NCBI RefSeq assembly: GCF_019024325.1
Contig: NZ_JAFNJS010000001.1
Span: forward strand, 992,001 to 1,056,000
Reading direction: 5' to 3'
Length of the DNA: 64,000 nucleotides
Source of the DNA: Falsiroseomonas tokyonensis
GTDB taxonomy: Bacteria; Pseudomonadota; Alphaproteobacteria; Acetobacterales; Acetobacteraceae
Shown here: positions 8,781-16,667 of the stretch, piece after piece
Layout of the letters: the number at the start of each line of letters is the position of its first letter
How positions within the stretch are numbered: position 1 is the first letter of the stretch
Translations under genes and position numbers: made by a program
Notes under the pieces: generated by a model
What the model was told of the DNA's origin: nothing
What the model saw: only the letters and a program-made list of their open reading frames with translations
Databases searched by the model: none

Positions 8781-9152
8781 CTAGTCCTCATGGAACCCGG
8801 CCTCCATCAGGCCGACGATGGCCTCCATCGCCTCCTTGGCGTCCCAGCCCTCGGCCTCCACCACCACCTCGCTGCCCTGGCCGGCGCCCAGCATCATCAG
8901 CCCCATGATGGAGCAGGCCGGCACCGATTGCCCGTGGCGGGAGACATTGACGCAGGCGGAGAAGCGTTCCGCAACCGTGACCAGCTTGGCCGCGGCCCGG
9001 GCATGCAGCCCGCGGCTGTTGATGATCTTTACGGTTTTCCGCATGGCCAACCCCCCCGAAGGGTCGCAGCCGCAGGGCCCGGGCTCGGCCGTGAGGGAGG
9101 GCGGCTGCGAGCCGGCCTTGGATTCGCCGGCTTCGTCGGGCCATTCGTTCAT
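8781..9152 (-). CDS. ptsH: HPr phosphocarrier protein, possibly with N-terminal extension
   Basis: HPr accepts phosphate from enzyme I on the histidine of SRGLHARAAAKLV. The regulatory serine (SIMGLMMLGAG), the target of HPr kinase, is also present. Two starts are possible. The ATG at 9152 overlaps the EIIA stop (ATGA), is preceded by GGGGAGACG, and adds a 36-residue Gly/Pro/Ser-rich leader. The ATG at 9044 gives the usual 87-residue HPr but has no clear ribosome binding site. I list the longer form because of overlap and spacing; the shorter one matches family length. Confidence 0.85.
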   Translation of the reverse strand: MNEWPDEAGESKAGSQPPSLTAEPGPCGCDPSGGLAMRKTVKIINSRGLHARAAAKLVTVAERFSACVNVSRHGQSVPACSIMGLMMLGAGQGSEVVVEAEGWDAKEAMEAIVGLMEAGFHED

Positions 9153-9613
9153 TGGTCGTCTCCCCGTTTGGGGCCTCCCTCCGGCGTGGCATGGCCGTTC
9201 ACCGGCATGGTCCTGGCGCCGTCCGACATATCCGCGGCACTGGCGATGTATTTCCGCCCTGCCGCGGTCGCATGCGCGACAGCCTCCGGCAAGGGCTCCG
9301 TGCCGCGAATTTTTGCGAGCTTCACCAGAAGCGGCAGGTTCACGCCCGCAATCACCTCCACCGTGCGGTGGTCACACAGCTGGAAGGCGAGGTTGGAGGG
9401 GGTGCCGCCCAGGATATCGGTCAGCACCACCACGCCATCGCCCTGGTCGACGCGGGCGATGCAGTGGCGGATATCCTCCCGCCGCGCTTCCAGCTTGTCC
9501 TCGGGGTAGATGCAGACCGTCGCGACGGCGCCCTGCGGCCCCACCACGTGTTCCATGGCGAGGCGAAGCTCCTCGGCGAGGCGGCCGTGGGTGACGAGCA
9601 CGAGACCGATCAT
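9149..9613 (-). CDS. PTS EIIA component, mannose/fructose type
   Basis: 154-residue EIIA-Man domain protein. The phosphorylatable His9 lies in LVLVTHGRLAEEL, and the DGVVVLTDILGGTPSN segment is the family signature. The C-terminal 25 residues (Pro/Gly-rich) extend beyond the domain. No EIIB or EIIC partner is encoded nearby, so transport is unlikely; in alphaproteobacteria this type acts as a phosphorylation-state signal. It overlaps rapZ upstream (9610-9613) and HPr downstream (9149-9152). Confidence 0.9.
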   Translation of the reverse strand: MIGLVLVTHGRLAEELRLAMEHVVGPQGAVATVCIYPEDKLEARREDIRHCIARVDQGDGVVVLTDILGGTPSNLAFQLCDHRTVEVIAGVNLPLLVKLAKIRGTEPLPEAVAHATAAGRKYIASAADMSDGARTMPVNGHATPEGGPKRGDDQ

Positions 9614-10530
9614 GATATGTGCGCCAGGGCCTCCCGCCCCGCAGTCGATGCCCCCCCGGTTGCAGAAGGGGGGGTGGCCAGGTCGCGGTGGATCAGGTCC
9701 ACCCGCCAGCCAAGAGACGCCAGATGGGATGCCAGACGCTCCGCCACAAGGACGGAGCGGTGCCGCCCTCCGGTGCAGCCGATCGCGACTGTCAGGTACT
9801 TCTTCCCCTCCGCGGCGTAGCGCGGCAACAGCAGCTCCATCATCCCCGTCATGCGGTCCCAGAATGGGGTGAAGGCGGCATCGGACTCGACAAAGGCGGC
9901 GATCGGCGCATCGCGCCCCGTCATCGGGCGCAGCGCCGGGTCGTAATGCGGGTTGCGCAGGAAGCGCACGTCCCAGACCAGGTCAGCTTCGCGCGGAAGT
10001 CCTTTCGGAAACCCGAAGGAGACGATGCCGATGGCCAGCCCCGCCGCATTTTCCGGCCGGAAGCGGCGCTCGATCAGCCGGCGCAGCTCCGGCAGCGGCA
10101 ATTCGGAGGTATCGACCACCCAATCCGCCGCATCCCGCAGCGGCGCCAGCAGCGCCGCCTCCCGCGCGATGCCTTCCGTGACGCGGCTGCCCAGGGCGCC
10201 GCCGGGGGCGAGCGGGTGGCGGCGGCGGGTTTCGGAGAAGCGGCGCAGCAGCACCCCTTCCTCCGCCGTGGCGAAGACCAGGTTGGCGGCGATGCGCGGA
10301 TCGGCCCGGAGTCGCGACAGCTGGCCCAGCAGGGCGGAGGCATCGAAGCCGCGGGAACGGGTATCGACGCCGATCGCCAGCGGCGCGTCGCCATCCGCCA
10401 CCAGCTCGTCAAGGATCTGCAGCGGCGGGTTGTCCACCGTCTCGAAGCCGAGGTCTTCCAGGGTGCGCAGGATGCTGGCCTTGCCGGCGCCGGACAGGCC
10501 GGTGACCAGGAGGACGGGGCGCGCGCTCAT
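9610..10530 (-). CDS. rapZ: RNase adapter protein RapZ (nucleotide-binding)
   Basis: 306-residue RapZ/YvcJ family P-loop protein. Walker A is TGLSGAGKAS near residue 10; conserved elements include ETVDNPP, GVDTRSRGFD, VSFGFPKGLPREADLV and the C-terminal GCTGGRHRSV pocket. In E. coli RapZ directs RNase E to a small RNA controlling glucosamine-6-phosphate synthase. In alphaproteobacteria its role is less clear, but the linkage with HprK and PTS proteins is conserved. Overlaps hprK by four bases. Confidence 0.93.
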   Translation of the reverse strand: MSARPVLLVTGLSGAGKASILRTLEDLGFETVDNPPLQILDELVADGDAPLAIGVDTRSRGFDASALLGQLSRLRADPRIAANLVFATAEEGVLLRRFSETRRRHPLAPGGALGSRVTEGIAREAALLAPLRDAADWVVDTSELPLPELRRLIERRFRPENAAGLAIGIVSFGFPKGLPREADLVWDVRFLRNPHYDPALRPMTGRDAPIAAFVESDAAFTPFWDRMTGMMELLLPRYAAEGKKYLTVAIGCTGGRHRSVLVAERLASHLASLGWRVDLIHRDLATPPSATGGASTAGREALAHIS

Positions 10531-10994
10531 GCCAGGGCATCGCCCGTTTCGAAGGCGCCGGCCGCCATCCGCGCCCGGCCGCAGGCGGCGGCGAGCGCGA
10601 AGCCCAACCGGTCCGGCGCCGAGGCCCGCAGGCCGTGCAGCGCGACCATGGGCAGGGACAGGCCCAGCGCCTCGTAGCTGGCGGGCGCCGGCAGCCGCGG
10701 CATCGGCGCCCCCTCGGGCAGCAGCCGCGCCACCAGCCGCAGCCGGACGGGGCCCTTGCTCGGCAGGTCCTGCATCAGGCCAAGGCCGCGGATTTCCAGC
10801 ATGCCGCGCAGCGGTGCCGGGGCTTCGGCCAGCAGCGCGCCATCCGCCGCCGCGACCTCCACCTGGTCGTCCGCCACCAGATCCCAGCCCCGGCCGAGCA
10901 GGCGCAGGACGAGATCGGATTTCCCGCTGCCCGAAGGACCCAGGATCAGAACCCCTTGCTCATCCAGGGCCACGCAGGACCCATGCAGCGACAT
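10527..10994 (-). CDS. hprK: HPr kinase/phosphorylase, short alphaproteobacterial form
   Basis: 155-residue protein equal to the C-terminal catalytic domain of HprK; the N-terminal domain of Firmicutes enzymes (about 310 residues in total) is missing, as is normal in alphaproteobacteria. Walker A is GPSGSGKSDL near residue 19, followed by WDLVADDQVEV and the signature LEIRGLGLMQ. It should phosphorylate the regulatory serine of the HPr encoded three genes downstream and reverse the reaction. First gene of the cluster; no ChvI/ChvG-like two-component genes precede it here, unlike many relatives. Confidence 0.9.
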   Translation of the reverse strand: MSLHGSCVALDEQGVLILGPSGSGKSDLVLRLLGRGWDLVADDQVEVAAADGALLAEAPAPLRGMLEIRGLGLMQDLPSKGPVRLRLVARLLPEGAPMPRLPAPASYEALGLSLPMVALHGLRASAPDRLGFALAAACGRARMAAGAFETGDALA

Positions 10995-11127
10995 GACAGG
11001 CAGTTAACCTCGTCTGGTCGGCCAGACCATGGCAGAAAGGTGGCGGGGGTTAAAGGGGACTCCCGAAAGCGCGAGCGGTTGCCAGACCGGTTGCCAGCCT
11101 GGGATCGCCCTGCCAGCTTCCGGCCGC

Positions 11128-12063
11128 ATGACCGAACCCAGCCAAACGACCATCGAAGCGGCGGCCGCCCGCCTGGCCCCCTACATCCGGCGCACCCCGG
11201 TGCTGCGCATGGCCGGCGTTGATCTCGGGCTGGACATCCCGCTGATCCTGAAGCTGGAACTGCTGCAGGCCAGCGGGTCCTTCAAGCCGCGCGGCGCCTT
11301 CAACCGCATGCTGTCGGTGCCGGTGCCGGAAGCCGGGGTGGTCACCGCCTCCGGCGGCAATCACGGCGCGGCGGTGGCCTATGCCGCCCGCGCGCTGGGC
11401 CATCGGGCGGAGGTCTTTTGTCCATTGCCGACGCCGGCCGCCAAGACCGAGCGGATCGAGAGCTACGGCGCCAAGCTGCATCGGGTGGGCGCCGCCTATG
11501 ACGAGGCGCGCATCGCCAGCGAGGCGCATGCGCAAAAGACCGGCGCGCTGCTGGTGCATGCCTATGACCAGCCCGAAATCCTGGCCGGCCAGGGCACCGT
11601 CGGGCTGGAGCTGTGGCAGGACGCGCCGGAGGCGACCCATGTGCTGGTGGCGACCGGCGGCGGCGGGCTGATCGGCGGCATCGCCGCCTGGTATGCCGAT
11701 AAGGGCGCGCAGGTGATCAGCGTGGAGCCGGAGGGCTGCCCGGCCCTGCACCACGCCCTGGCAGCTGGCCATCCGCTGCCCGCCCCGGTCGGTGGCCTGG
11801 CGGCGGATAGTCTCGGCGCGAAGCAGATCGGCGCGCTGTCCTTCGCGGTCGCGCGGCAGCATGTGGCGCAGGCCGTGCTGGTGCCGGATGCAGCGATCGC
11901 CGATGCCCAGCGCCGGCTGTTCTCCGCCCTGCGCCTGGTGGCCGAGCCCGGCGGGGCCGCGGCGCTGGCCGCGCTCACCAGCGGCGCCTTCATCCCGCCG
12001 CCGGGCGCCAGGGTGGCCGTGATTCTCTGCGGCTCGAACACGGATCCGGCGAAGGTGGCCTGA
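11128..12063 (+). CDS. threonine/serine dehydratase-like PLP enzyme
   Basis: 311-residue fold-type II PLP enzyme that probably deaminates threonine or serine to the 2-oxo acid. The PLP lysine lies in ASGSFKPRGAFN, the carboxylate loop is SGGNHGAAVA, the phosphate-binding loop is ATGGGGLIGG, and CGSNTDP ends the core. There is no ACT regulatory domain, so it is a catabolic-type rather than IlvA-type enzyme. The ATG of MTEPSQTT is chosen because homology starts there; an in-frame ATG at 11029 adds an unconserved leader. Confidence 0.85.
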   Translation: MTEPSQTTIEAAAARLAPYIRRTPVLRMAGVDLGLDIPLILKLELLQASGSFKPRGAFNRMLSVPVPEAGVVTASGGNHGAAVAYAARALGHRAEVFCPLPTPAAKTERIESYGAKLHRVGAAYDEARIASEAHAQKTGALLVHAYDQPEILAGQGTVGLELWQDAPEATHVLVATGGGGLIGGIAAWYADKGAQVISVEPEGCPALHHALAAGHPLPAPVGGLAADSLGAKQIGALSFAVARQHVAQAVLVPDAAIADAQRRLFSALRLVAEPGGAAALAALTSGAFIPPPGARVAVILCGSNTDPAKVA

Positions 12064-12188
12064 GGCTTACCGCGAATTCAGCGCCGCCCCATGCGGCCGT
12101 CAGGCGGCGGCGCGCAGGATGGCCTTCTTCGATGGCGATTCCCCCCGGTTGCCCGCGAAACCGCTGCACCCCGGAGAGGACCACCTTC

Positions 12189-12515
12189 ATGCGCAAGACG
12201 CTTCGCCTGCTTTTCGCCGCCGCCCTGCTGGGCGCACCGCTCTGGCTTTCCGCGCCCGCACCGGCCCAGGCCCAGTCCACCACCCCGCAGGTGACCGAGG
12301 GCGCAGCGCCCCAGGCCACCACGCCGCGCCGCACCCGCCGCAGCGCCAGCACCACGCCGCGGCGCAGCCGCAGCGCTGCCACCCGCAGCAGCAGCCGCCG
12401 TCAGACCGCCCAGGCGCGCCGCGCCCGCAGCGCGGAAACCCGCACCGCCCGCGCCACGCGCCAGCCTGGCCAGTCGCGCCGCAGCCGCCAGCCGGCCACC
12501 ACGCCGGTCGGCTGA
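12189..12515 (+). CDS. small exported Arg/Ser/Thr-rich protein
   Basis: 108-residue hypothetical protein. The start at 12189 follows GGAGAGGA about nine bases upstream. Residues 1-28 are a signal peptide (RKTLRLLFAAALLGAPLWL then APAQAQ). The mature chain is low-complexity and strongly basic, built of Arg-Ser-Ala-Thr tracts, so it could bind DNA, polyphosphate or envelope polyanions. No cysteines or domain recognised. It converges with the hydrogenase-like operon. Confidence 0.6.
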   Translation: MRKTLRLLFAAALLGAPLWLSAPAPAQAQSTTPQVTEGAAPQATTPRRTRRSASTTPRRSRSAATRSSSRRQTAQARRARSAETRTARATRQPGQSRRSRQPATTPVG

Positions 12516-12537
12516 TCCCTTCGCGATCCGGGCCGCC

Positions 12538-13089
12538 TCAGCGCGAGGCGGGGGCGGCCTGGGCCTGCATCAGGGCGAGCAGCCCTTCCAGCATCTGCGC
12601 CGGGCTGGGCGGGCAGCCGGGGATCAGCAGGTCCACCGGCAGCAGCTGCGCGATGCCGCCTTCCACCGCATAGCTGCCCTTGAAGACGCCGCCATCCACC
12701 GCGCAATCCCCGGCGGCCACCACCCAGCAGGGCTCCGCCGCCGCGGCGCGCGTGCGCTCCACCGCCTCCCGCATGTTCCGGCTGGCGGGGCCGGTCACCA
12801 GCAGCACATCGGCATGGCGGGGGGAGGCGACGAAGCGCAGCCCGAAACGCTCCAGGTCATAGAGCACGCCGGATAGGGCGGTGATCTCCAGCTCGCAGCC
12901 ATTGCAGGACCCTGCATCGACATGCCGGATCGAAAGGCTGCGGCCGAGCCGGGTGCGCGCCGTCGTCTCCAGCTTCGCCGCCAGCGCCTGCACCACCTCC
13001 TCCGGCGGCGCCTGCACCGGCTCGCTCAGCGGGCGGGAGGTGAGGGCGCGTGCGAGCTTGGGCCAGAGCATTTTCTCGCCACTCCTCAT
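12538..13089 (-). CDS. hyfI: hydrogenase-4-like small subunit (NuoB/HyfI family)
   Basis: 183-residue subunit carrying the proximal [4Fe-4S] cluster of NuoB/HycG/HyfI proteins. All four cluster ligands are visible: Cys62 and Cys65 in GSCNGCELEI, Cys129 in GDCAVDGG and Cys159 in PGCPPSP. The cluster site is therefore intact even though the partner large subunit lacks NiFe ligands. The start ATG at 13089 overlaps the stop of the preceding 78-residue ORF (ATGA). It is the last gene of the hyf-like operon. Confidence 0.88.
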   Translation of the reverse strand: MRSGEKMLWPKLARALTSRPLSEPVQAPPEEVVQALAAKLETTARTRLGRSLSIRHVDAGSCNGCELEITALSGVLYDLERFGLRFVASPRHADVLLVTGPASRNMREAVERTRAAAAEPCWVVAAGDCAVDGGVFKGSYAVEGGIAQLLPVDLLIPGCPPSPAQMLEGLLALMQAQAAPASR

Positions 13090-13322
13090 GCCGTTCTTGC
13101 CACGCGGAACAGGTCGTTGCCCTCGGGGTCGCGGAGAACGAGTTCGGTGCCGGGGGCGACCCGCTCGGCCAGCCATCCGATCTCGTCCAGCGCATGGGCG
13201 CGGTCGTCATAGGCCCAGTGTTCGAGGATGCCGCGGCCCGGGCCCGGCTTGATCAGGGTGATGGTGAAGAGCCCCGAGGCCCCCTGCGCCGCCCCCGCGC
13301 GCGACGGATGGCGCCCACTCAT
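13086..13322 (-). CDS. 78-residue protein of unknown function within hyf-like operon
   Basis: Small soluble-looking protein between the large and small hydrogenase-like subunits. Its stop overlaps the hyfI start (ATGA), which argues that it is translated. The segment from residue 18 reads as a compact domain (LFTITLIKPGPGRGILEHW, then DEIGWLAERV and LVLRDPEGNDLF). It has no cysteines, so it cannot replace the HyfH ferredoxin that occupies this place in E. coli. The first 15 residues are low-complexity and the true start could be internal. Family not recognised. Confidence 0.55.
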   Translation of the reverse strand: MSGRHPSRAGAAQGASGLFTITLIKPGPGRGILEHWAYDDRAHALDEIGWLAERVAPGTELVLRDPEGNDLFRVARTA

Positions 13323-13330
13323 CTTTTGGT

Positions 13331-13672
13331 GCCCTCATACGCCGGGCGGCCGCATCCGCGGCCTTGGCTTCGCGCCGGTGCACTGGCGCGCCGGGCGGGG
13401 CGGCTCGTCTGGGCGCGGGCCGCCTTCGCGGCCTGGATTTGTCCTGTGCCCTCAGACGCCGGGAGGCCGCATCCGCGGCCTTGGCTTCGCGCCGGTGCAC
13501 TGGTGCGCCAGGCGGGGCGGTGGGTCTGGGCGCGGGCCGCCTTCGCGGCCTGGATTTGTCCTGTGCCCTCAGACGCCGGGCGGCCGCATCCGCGGCCTTG
13601 GCTTCGCGCCGGTGCACTGGTGCGCCGGGCGGGGCGGCTCGTCTGGGCGCGGGCCGCCTTCGCGGCCTCGGC
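13331..13672. repeat. 117-bp tandem repeat, about three copies, between hyfG and the small ORF
   Basis: Copies begin at 13331, 13448 and 13565 (period 117, exactly 39 codons); the third is slightly truncated. Units differ at only a few positions. Each unit holds two hairpin-forming palindromes, around GCCGCGGATGCGGC and GGCCGCGAAGGCGGCC (minus-strand sense). Because the period is a multiple of three, several frames stay open through the array and give 39-residue peptide repeats, but no signal of a real gene is seen. It fills the 385-base gap between hyfG and the 78-residue ORF. Related sequence recurs at 63481-63590. Confidence 0.85.
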
Positions 13673-13707
13673 CTGCGGCCGCCGGCGCGGGGAGGCGGGG
13701 TGCGCCG

Positions 13708-15216
13708 TCACAGGTCCACCCCGCTGTACGAACAGTTGAAGCTCTTGTTGCACAAGGGAAAGTCCGCGACGATGTTGTCCTGCATGGCGGCTTCCAGCAG
13801 TGGCCATTGCAGCCAGGACGGGTCGCGCGGGAAGACGGCGCGGATAAGCCCGCCATCGTCCAGCGCCATCCAGGTGACGATCTCGCCCCGGAACCCCTCG
13901 ACCAGCGCCAGCCCCTCGCCGCCCTGCTGCGGCAGGGGCGCGTAGATCTCGCCCGGCGGCAGGGTGGCCAGGATGCGGCGGACCAGGCGGATGCTTTCGG
14001 GGATTTCCGCAGCCCGCACCCGCAGCCGGGCATCCACGTCGCCCTCCTCCCGCAGCGCCAGGCGAGGCGGGCCGCCGGCATAGGGGCCATTGGGGAAGGC
14101 GAGGCGCGCATCGAAGCCGCGGCCGGAGGCGCGGCCGACCACGCCGCCTGCCGCGAATCCCGCGGCGAGCGCCGCCGTCACCACCCCGGTGCCCACCACC
14201 CGGTCCTGCAGGCTGGCATGGCTGTCATAGACGGCCGCCAGCGCCGGCAGCTCCGCCTCCACCGCCGCCAGCGCGGCCAGGATCGCCGCGATGCCGGAGG
14301 GCATCGGCTCCGCCGCCACGCCGCCCGGCGTCACCCGGTCCATCATCAGCCGGTGTCCGAAGGCCTCGAAGTTCGCGCGCAAAAGGCCTTCGCGCAGCAA
14401 GCCGCAGCGGGCCTGCGGCCAGGCGAAGGACGCGTCGTTGCAGACGGCGCCCCAGTCGCCCAGGTGGTTGGCGATCCGCTCCAGCTCCAGCATCGCCGCG
14501 CGCAGCCAGATGGCGCGTGGCGGTGGCGTGGTGGCGGTGGCGGCCTCGGCGGCTTCCGCGAAGGCCAGGGAATGCGCCACGGTGCTGTCGCCGGACAGGC
14601 GGGCGGCGAAGCGGGCCGCGGTGCGGGGCGACTTGCCGAGCATCAGGCCGAGCGTGCCCTTGTGGTTGTAGCCGAGGCGCTGTTCCAGCCGCACCACCAG
14701 CTCGCCCTGCACGGTGAAGCGGAAATGGCCGGATTCGATGACGCCGGCATGCACCGGCCCGACCGGAATCTGGTGCCAGCCCTCGCCCTCCACGGGCAGG
14801 AACACCGGCTGCTCCGCCGGCACCTGGTTCCGCAGCGGGCGCGCGGACAGCGGCGCGGTCAGCGGCCAGCGGCCGTGGTCGAGCCACGGGCGGAGATCCG
14901 CCGCGCCCTCCGCCTGCAGGCCCCAGAGGTCGCGGATCATCCGCTCGAACCGCACCGCGCCGGGCCGGGCGGGGGAGAGTGCCGGGTAGCGGCCGCCCTC
15001 CGCCGGGCTGCTGGCCAGCAGCAGGGTGGCGCTGGCTTCCTCCAGTAGCGCGACATGCACGAAGCCGGGCTCCGCCCACATCGACAGCAGCGCGACCCCC
15101 GGCTCCTCCAGCAGCGCGACCGGCAACCGCGCAAAATCCTCGGGCGCCAGCAGGTGGCGCGGCACGGGGCGGCAGGGCTGGGGGGTGCCGCGGCGGATCA
15201 GGGCGCTGACGCTCAT
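13708..15216 (-). CDS. hyfG: hydrogenase-4-like large subunit (fused NuoC/NuoD type) lacking N-terminal NiFe ligands
   Basis: 502-residue protein: residues 1-130 correspond to the NuoC-like HycE N-domain and the rest to the NuoD/hydrogenase large subunit. The first CxxC of NiFe hydrogenases is replaced: RLSGDSTVAHS (206-216) stands where hydrogenases have RxCGxCxxAHS, so both cysteines are serine. The C-terminal motif is FPLCNKSFNC (486-495), not DPCxxC. The protein therefore cannot carry a standard NiFe centre and is more like the Ehr group (hydrogenase-related complexes). Its start overlaps hyfF by ATGA. Confidence 0.88.
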   Translation of the reverse strand: MSVSALIRRGTPQPCRPVPRHLLAPEDFARLPVALLEEPGVALLSMWAEPGFVHVALLEEASATLLLASSPAEGGRYPALSPARPGAVRFERMIRDLWGLQAEGAADLRPWLDHGRWPLTAPLSARPLRNQVPAEQPVFLPVEGEGWHQIPVGPVHAGVIESGHFRFTVQGELVVRLEQRLGYNHKGTLGLMLGKSPRTAARFAARLSGDSTVAHSLAFAEAAEAATATTPPPRAIWLRAAMLELERIANHLGDWGAVCNDASFAWPQARCGLLREGLLRANFEAFGHRLMMDRVTPGGVAAEPMPSGIAAILAALAAVEAELPALAAVYDSHASLQDRVVGTGVVTAALAAGFAAGGVVGRASGRGFDARLAFPNGPYAGGPPRLALREEGDVDARLRVRAAEIPESIRLVRRILATLPPGEIYAPLPQQGGEGLALVEGFRGEIVTWMALDDGGLIRAVFPRDPSWLQWPLLEAAMQDNIVADFPLCNKSFNCSYSGVDL

Positions 15217-16667
15217 CCCAGCAGCCTCGCCGCATCGCCGAGCAGCGCCGCGAACCAGGCCGGCAGCGCGAAGCCGAGCAGGACGGACAGCGCCAGCAGC
15301 GCCCAGACCGGCCCGCTGGCCCACCACAGCCCGCCGGGCCGCGCGAAGGCGCCCGCCACCGGCGCATCCGGCGTGGCGGGGCCGAGGCAGAGTGACTGCA
15401 TCACCCGCACCAGCGCCGCCCCCGCCAGCAGCAGGCCGAGGCCGAGCGGCAGCAGCAGCCAGGGCTGCGCCGCCGCCGCCGCCGTCACCAGCCGGAATTC
15501 CGAGACGAAGAGCGAGAAGGGCGGCAACCCGGCGAGGCCCGCAATGCCCAGCGCCAGCCCCCAACCCAGCGCCGGATGGCTGCCCGCCAGCCCGCCAATG
15601 TCCGAAATCTTCTGGCTGCCCTTGAGCTGCGCCGCGGCGCCGATGCCGAAGAAGACCGCGCTCTTCACCAGGGAATGGCCCATCAGGTGCAGCATCCCCG
15701 CGACATGGGCGCCCAGCCCGAAGGCGATGGCGGACAGGCCCATATGCTCGATGCTGCTCCAGGCAAACAGCCGCCTTGCATCCCGCCGCCGCCACAGCGC
15801 CAGCGAGGCCAGCAGCAGGGAGGCCAGGCCGAAGCCCAGCAGCAGCGGTCCCGGTTCCAGCGCCCCGGGATTGATCCCGACGATCGCCTTGGCCCGCAGC
15901 ACCGCGACCAGCGCCGCGTTCAGCAACAGGCCCGACAGCACGGCAGAGATCGGCAGCGGCCCCTCGGCCTCGGCATCCGGCAGCCAGCCATGCAGCGGCA
16001 CCAGCCCGGCCTTGGTGCCATAGCCCACCATCAGGAAGACGAAGGCGAGCGAGAGGATCCCGGGATCGCAGCGATCCGCCACCAGCCGCAAGGCGGCCCA
16101 GGACAGACCCGGATCACCGTGGCCGACCAGCGGCTGCGCCGCCAGATAAAGCAGGATCGTGCCGAACAGCGCCAGGGCGATGCCGACGCCGCATAGAACA
16201 AAAAACTTCCACGCCGCCTCGATCGCCGCCGGCGTGCCATGCACCGCCACCATCAGCACCGAGGCGAGCGTCGCGATCTCGATCGCCACCCACATGACGC
16301 CGAGATTGTCGGACAGCAGCGCCAGGAACTGCGCGCCCATAAAGATCTGGAAGGCGGCGTGATAGGCCCGCGCGCGCAGCCCGTCGAAGCGCTCGGCCTC
16401 GACCGTGGCGGCGGAGAACAGGGCCGTGGCCAGGCCGATGATCCCGCCCAGCGCCACCAGCGGCTGGTTCACCCCATCCACCCGGGTCCAGCCCTGCACC
16501 CCCTCCGGCGCCGCCAGCAGCCCGAGCGCGAGGGCGGCGCTGGCGGCGGAGACGCCGCAATTGACCAGCGGCGGCCAGCGCCCGCCCGGTGCCAGCAGGG
16601 CGAGAACCACCGCGCCGGCCCAGGGCAGGAAGACGATGAGCCAGGGCAGGGGGAAGAAATCGGCCAT
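15213..16667 (-). CDS. hyfF: hydrogenase-4-like membrane subunit F (antiporter-like, NuoN/M family)
   Basis: 484-residue protein with about 13-14 membrane helices. Features of proton-pumping antiporter-like subunits include the conserved glutamate helix (MWVAIEIATLASV), the lysine/histidine helix (GTKAGLVPLHGWLPDA) and LFAWSSIEHMGL with HSLVKSAVFF. These residues form the proton path in complex I homologues. It starts by a TGATG overlap with hyfE and ends overlapping hyfG, so translation is coupled. Confidence 0.9.
   Translation of the reverse strand: MADFFPLPWLIVFLPWAGAVVLALLAPGGRWPPLVNCGVSAASAALALGLLAAPEGVQGWTRVDGVNQPLVALGGIIGLATALFSAATVEAERFDGLRARAYHAAFQIFMGAQFLALLSDNLGVMWVAIEIATLASVLMVAVHGTPAAIEAAWKFFVLCGVGIALALFGTILLYLAAQPLVGHGDPGLSWAALRLVADRCDPGILSLAFVFLMVGYGTKAGLVPLHGWLPDAEAEGPLPISAVLSGLLLNAALVAVLRAKAIVGINPGALEPGPLLLGFGLASLLLASLALWRRRDARRLFAWSSIEHMGLSAIAFGLGAHVAGMLHLMGHSLVKSAVFFGIGAAAQLKGSQKISDIGGLAGSHPALGWGLALGIAGLAGLPPFSLFVSEFRLVTAAAAAQPWLLLPLGLGLLLAGAALVRVMQSLCLGPATPDAPVAGAFARPGGLWWASGPVWALLALSVLLGFALPAWFAALLGDAARLLG

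Noticed and set aside
6825-9509. 894-residue plus-strand frame opposite enzyme I and HPr
   Set aside because: His/Gln/Arg/Gly-rich shadow of ptsI, ptsH and EIIA; no start or ribosome site support.
13331-13672. The 117-bp repeat as a CRISPR array or a repeat-protein gene
   Set aside because: Units are contiguous without unique spacers and far too long for CRISPR repeats. The peptide repeats are low-complexity in all open frames, with no start signal.
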